Positions 60,993 to 64,000 of a stretch of DNA of 64,000 bases are shown piece by piece. The stretch is from Sediminicoccus sp. KRV36. GTDB lineage: Bacteria > Pseudomonadota > Alphaproteobacteria > Acetobacterales > Acetobacteraceae. Where the stretch lies: contig NZ_CP085081.1 in the NCBI RefSeq assembly GCF_023243115.1, positions 4,800,001 through 4,864,000 on the forward strand, read 5' to 3'. The notes below the pieces were generated by a model, which made no database searches, had not been told where the DNA came from, and saw only the letters and a program-made list of their open reading frames with translations. The position numbers and the translations under genes are program-made. Each line of letters begins with the position of its first letter. The stretch's first letter is position 1.

Positions 60993-63758
60993 ATGAGGAC
61001 CGCGACGGCCGAACGGGCCGAGCAAAGCTTGCTGGAAACGCTGCTTCCGGGTGGTGCGCCGATCGCGCGCGACATCGCCCTGGGGATGCTGCGCCGTGAG
61101 CTGGGCGGCGTGCAGGCCTTGGTCCAGAAAGCCTTCGAAGCGCGCGAAATCCATGGCCTGACGGCGGCACGGCGCCTGGGCCACCAGATGGACCGGCTGA
61201 TGCTGGTGATCCAGGACTACGCCTCGGCCATGGTGCCCAATGCGGCCGGCGCGCGCATGGTGGATTACGCCCTGGTGGCGACGGGCGGCTACGGCCGCGG
61301 CGTGCTGGCCCCGCATTCCGATATTGACCTGCTGTTCCTGACCCATCGCGAGCCCGGGCCCCGCACGCGGCGCATGATCGAGTTCATGCTCTATCTGCTC
61401 TGGGATCTGGGCCTCAAGGTCGGCCACGCGACGCGCAGCCCGAAGGAATGCATCAGCGAGGGGCTGAAGGATGCCACCATCCTGACCGCGCTGGTGGATG
61501 CGCGTTTCCTCTCGGGCGATGCCGTTCTCTTTGCTGAATTCCAGGCCGAGTTCCAGGCGCTGCGCAGCGAAGGCGGCCTCGCACCCTTCCTCACCGCCAA
61601 GCGCGCCGAGCGCGCCACCCGCCATGCGCGCTATGGCGAGAGCCCGTTCCTGGTGGAGCCGCATGTCAAGGAAGGCCGCGGCGGCCTGCGGGACCTGCAG
61701 ACGCTCTACTGGCTCGCCCGCTATGCCTTCGGCGTGGCCCGGATGCCCGAACTGGTTGGCCCCGACAGCCCGGGCGGCGGGCTGCTGCTGGAGAGCGAGG
61801 CCCGCGCCATCCGCCGCGCCTGGGATTTCCTCTGGACGCTGCGCTTTCATCTCCACTACGTCACCGGCCGCGCCGAGGAGCGCCTGACCTTCGACCTGCA
61901 GCCCGTCGTCGCCGCCCGCATGGGCTACACGCGGCACGGCGCCCAGGATGGCGCCGAACGTCTCATGAAGCATCTGTTCCTCACCGCGCGTGAAGTGGTG
62001 CGCCTCTCCCGCGTGCTGGAGCCCGCGATCGAGCGCGCGGCCCTCGGCCCCCCCGCTACGCTGCGCGGCGGCGATGAGGGCCTGGCCGAGCTTGGCCTCG
62101 CCTTCGCCGACGGCAAGCTGGTGGCCGCCCCGCCGGATCGCAATTTCGCGCATGAGCCGATCCTGATGCTGCGCATGGTGAAGGCCGCGCGAGACCGCTG
62201 CCTGGCCATCCACCCCCTCGCCATCCGCGCGCTCATCCGCCATTCGCGCCAGGCCGAGCGCCTGCGTGGCGATGCCGAGGCGAGCACCATCTTCCTCGAC
62301 CTGCTGATGGGCAAGGATGCCGCCAAATGGCTGCGCCTGCTGAATGAGGCAGGCTTCCTCGGCCGGTTCCTGCCCGAATGGGGGCGTATCGTCGGCCTCA
62401 TGCAGTTCGATACCTATCATGTGTTCACCGTGGATGAGCACACGATCGAGGCGATCGGCATCCTCAAGCAGGTCGAGCGCGGCGATCTGAACGAGATCGC
62501 GCCTGTCGCCACCGAGCTCATGGGGCAGTTGCAGTCCCGCCGGGCGCTGTTTGTCGCGACCTTGCTGCATGACATCGCCAAGGGGCGCGGTGGGGATCAC
62601 AGCGAAATCGGCGCGCGCCTCGCGCAGGAGATCTGCCCGCGACTGGGCATGACGGCCGAGGAGACGGAGACCGTGTCCTGGCTGGTGCTGCACCATCTGC
62701 TGGTCAGCCAGACCGCCTTCAAGCGCGACATCGAGGACCCCAAGACCATCCTCGACATCGCCGACCAGGTGCAATCGCCCGAGCGGCTGCGCCTGCTGCT
62801 GGTGCTGACCGTGGCCGACATGCGCGCCGTCGGGCCGCGTGTCTGGAATGCCTGGAAGGCGACGCTGCTGCGGGAGGTGTATTGGCGCGTCTCCGAAGTG
62901 CTGGCCGGCGGCATGACCGTGCCGGAGCGCGATGTCCGCGTGGCCCGCGCCAAGGAATCCGCCGCCGCCATGCTGACGGCCTTCACACCCGCCGAGACCG
63001 AGATGTTCATGGGGCTGGGCTATCCTGGCTACTGGCTCTCCTTTGACAGCGAGACGCATGCCCGCCACGCCGGCATCATCCGCGAGGCCGAGGCGGATGG
63101 CGCCCCCCTGACTGTCCGCACCCGCGTGCTGGCCGAGCGGGGTGTGACGGAGGTCACCATCTATTGCAGCGACCATCCGGGCCTGTTCAGCCGCATCTCC
63201 GGCGCGCTGGCCGTGGCGGGCGCTTCCATCGTGGATGCGCGCATCCACACGCTGACCAATGGCATGGCGCTGGACACCTTCTGGGTGCAGGACAGCGCCG
63301 GCGGGATTTTCGAGGCGCCGCATCGGCTGGCGCGGCTGGCCGTGCTGATCGAGCAGGCGCTCTCCGGCCGCCTCAAGCTGGCGGCGGAAATCCGCAAGGT
63401 GCGGCGGGAGCCGGCGCGGCTGGCGGCGGTGACGGTGCCGCCGCGCGTGGTGGTGGATAACTTCGCCTCCAACACGCACACCTTGATCGAGGTAAATGGC
63501 CGCGACCGGCCAGGCCTGCTGCATGATGTGACGGCGGCGATTTCCGAGCAGGGCCTGCAGATCGCCAGTGCCCATATCACCACCTATGGCGTGCGCGCGG
63601 TGGATGTCTTCTACGTGAAGGACGTGTTTGGCCTGAAGGTCGAGAATGAGCGCAAGCTGGGGCCGCTGCGCGCGGCCCTGCTGGAGGCGCTGACCCCTCC
63701 GGGTGCCCCCGGAGGCGGGCCTTCGCCCTATCGCGAGGCGGCGGCGCCGGACCTATGA
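60993..63758 (+). CDS. glnD: [Protein-PII] uridylyltransferase/uridylyl-removing enzyme
   Basis: A 921-residue GlnD that adds or removes UMP on PII according to glutamine, controlling nitrogen uptake. Nucleotidyltransferase: GGYGRGVLAPHSDIDLLFL (about 94-112). HD domain: LLHDIAKGRGGDHSEIGARL (about 526). Two ACT domains at the end: EVTIYCSDHPGLFSRISGAL and LIEVNGRDRPGLLHDVTAAI, then LQIASAHITTYG. ATG at 60993; a GTG at 60984 is also open. Cotranscribed with mutS, an arrangement I know from this family. Confidence 0.96.
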   Translation: MRTATAERAEQSLLETLLPGGAPIARDIALGMLRRELGGVQALVQKAFEAREIHGLTAARRLGHQMDRLMLVIQDYASAMVPNAAGARMVDYALVATGGYGRGVLAPHSDIDLLFLTHREPGPRTRRMIEFMLYLLWDLGLKVGHATRSPKECISEGLKDATILTALVDARFLSGDAVLFAEFQAEFQALRSEGGLAPFLTAKRAERATRHARYGESPFLVEPHVKEGRGGLRDLQTLYWLARYAFGVARMPELVGPDSPGGGLLLESEARAIRRAWDFLWTLRFHLHYVTGRAEERLTFDLQPVVAARMGYTRHGAQDGAERLMKHLFLTAREVVRLSRVLEPAIERAALGPPATLRGGDEGLAELGLAFADGKLVAAPPDRNFAHEPILMLRMVKAARDRCLAIHPLAIRALIRHSRQAERLRGDAEASTIFLDLLMGKDAAKWLRLLNEAGFLGRFLPEWGRIVGLMQFDTYHVFTVDEHTIEAIGILKQVERGDLNEIAPVATELMGQLQSRRALFVATLLHDIAKGRGGDHSEIGARLAQEICPRLGMTAEETETVSWLVLHHLLVSQTAFKRDIEDPKTILDIADQVQSPERLRLLLVLTVADMRAVGPRVWNAWKATLLREVYWRVSEVLAGGMTVPERDVRVARAKESAAAMLTAFTPAETEMFMGLGYPGYWLSFDSETHARHAGIIREAEADGAPLTVRTRVLAERGVTEVTIYCSDHPGLFSRISGALAVAGASIVDARIHTLTNGMALDTFWVQDSAGGIFEAPHRLARLAVLIEQALSGRLKLAAEIRKVRREPARLAAVTVPPRVVVDNFASNTHTLIEVNGRDRPGLLHDVTAAISEQGLQIASAHITTYGVRAVDVFYVKDVFGLKVENERKLGPLRAALLEALTPPGAPGGGPSPYREAAAPDL

Positions 63759-63840
63759 GGGGGAAGGCCAGGGCGCTGCCCTGGACCCGCTGGGACCCCC
63801 ATGATCGGGGTTTGCTGCCCCAGACCCCATTCATGGGCTT

Positions 63841-63963
63841 GCAAAGGACTGGTCCTTTGCCGGGGTTCAAGGGGCGGCGCCCCTTGCAGGTTGACTTGTT
63901 CAAGGGGCGGCGCCCCTTGCAGATTGACTTGTTCAAGGGGCAGCGCCCCTTGCTGGACGGCTG
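63841..63963. repeat. Stem-loop and three 33-bp palindromic direct repeats before murJ
   Basis: GCAAAGGAC-TG-GTCCTTTGC (63841-63860) is a perfect hairpin. Then a 33-bp unit, TTCAAGGGGC(G/A)GCGCCCCTTG plus a GCAGRTTGACTTG-like tail, starts at 63866, 63899 and 63932. Each unit is itself a palindrome (CAAGGGGC/GCCCCTTG). The preceding 63781-63840 includes GCCCCAGACCCCATTC, shared with 3432-3447. Fills the glnD-murJ gap. Confidence 0.85.
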
Positions 63964-64000
63964 ATGTTCCGCGCCATCGCCACCGTCGGCGGCTGGACCA
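63964..64000 (+). CDS. murJ: MurJ lipid II flippase, first codons only
   Basis: The ATG at 63964 opens MFRAIATVGGWT and runs off the window. This matches the N-terminus of alphaproteobacterial MurJ (LKAFATVGGWTMxSR), the membrane flippase for lipid II, and murJ following glnD is a familiar order. The evidence is only 12 residues, so the call depends on context. Confidence 0.6.
   Translation, partial: MFRAIATVGGWT

Noticed and set aside
63866..63950. Direct repeats of 33 bp as a possible CRISPR array
   Set aside because: The repeats are contiguous, without unique spacers, and each unit is a palindrome; no cas genes are present in the window.

Overview
The window is GC-rich, densely coded chromosomal DNA of an alphaproteobacterium, most likely Acetobacteraceae and Roseomonas-like. 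The evidence is a GcrA-type cell-cycle regulator, a PmtA-type phospholipid N-methyltransferase, aerobic cobaltochelatase CobS/CobT, two Bug-type tricarboxylate-transporter binding proteins, accD-folC, and the order maeB / mutS-glnD-murJ. The family level is inferred from recognition only, with no database search.

Layout. 1-1.37 kb: decayed large serine recombinase. 1.35-7.2 kb: small-molecule catabolism (PLP dehydratase, cytosine-deaminase-like amidohydrolase, 3-hydroxyisobutyrate-dehydrogenase-like enzyme, carboxymuconolactone-decarboxylase-like protein, fluoroacetate-dehalogenase-like hydrolase, Bug binding protein). 7.27-15.43 kb: an ~8 kb integrated element in tRNA-Gly(CCC), bounded by a 47-bp direct repeat. 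It carries a tyrosine integrase, an AlpA-like regulator, a split primase (zinc-finger and Toprim proteins), a P-loop ATPase, a coiled-coil protein and a prohead-protease-like protein, then ~880 bp without a convincing gene but with inverted repeats. No capsid, portal, terminase or tail gene is visible, so it looks like a phage satellite or a reduced prophage.

15.4-28.8 kb: core and housekeeping genes (cation/proton antiporter, M32 carboxypeptidase, SURF1, PmtA, EamA exporter, GcrA, TonB, PQQ-type sugar dehydrogenase, Nudix, Atm1-type ABC exporter, Ca2+/H+ exchanger, ribosomal protein L28). The region upstream of gcrA holds four GANTC methylation sites and a near-consensus DnaA box.

29.1-36.2 kb: an unusual accessory block. 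It has a membrane-anchored histidine-kinase-like protein lacking its phosphoacceptor His, four consecutive exported solute-binding-protein-like genes with no permease or ATPase, a convergent GH8 glycanase and another secreted protein. This is the best candidate for an undescribed system outside the mobile element.

36.4-64 kb: phytase-like esterase, cobT/cobS, J-domain protein, BolA, Bug protein, a fabD-GNAT-GNAT-fabG operon, ahcY (clear intrinsic terminator, tandem palindromes upstream), folC/accD, class A PBP, AzlD, a large MscS-type channel, MFS transporter, HIG1-type protein, maeB, mutS, glnD and the first codons of murJ. Several intergenic gaps hold short palindromic repeats of a common type.
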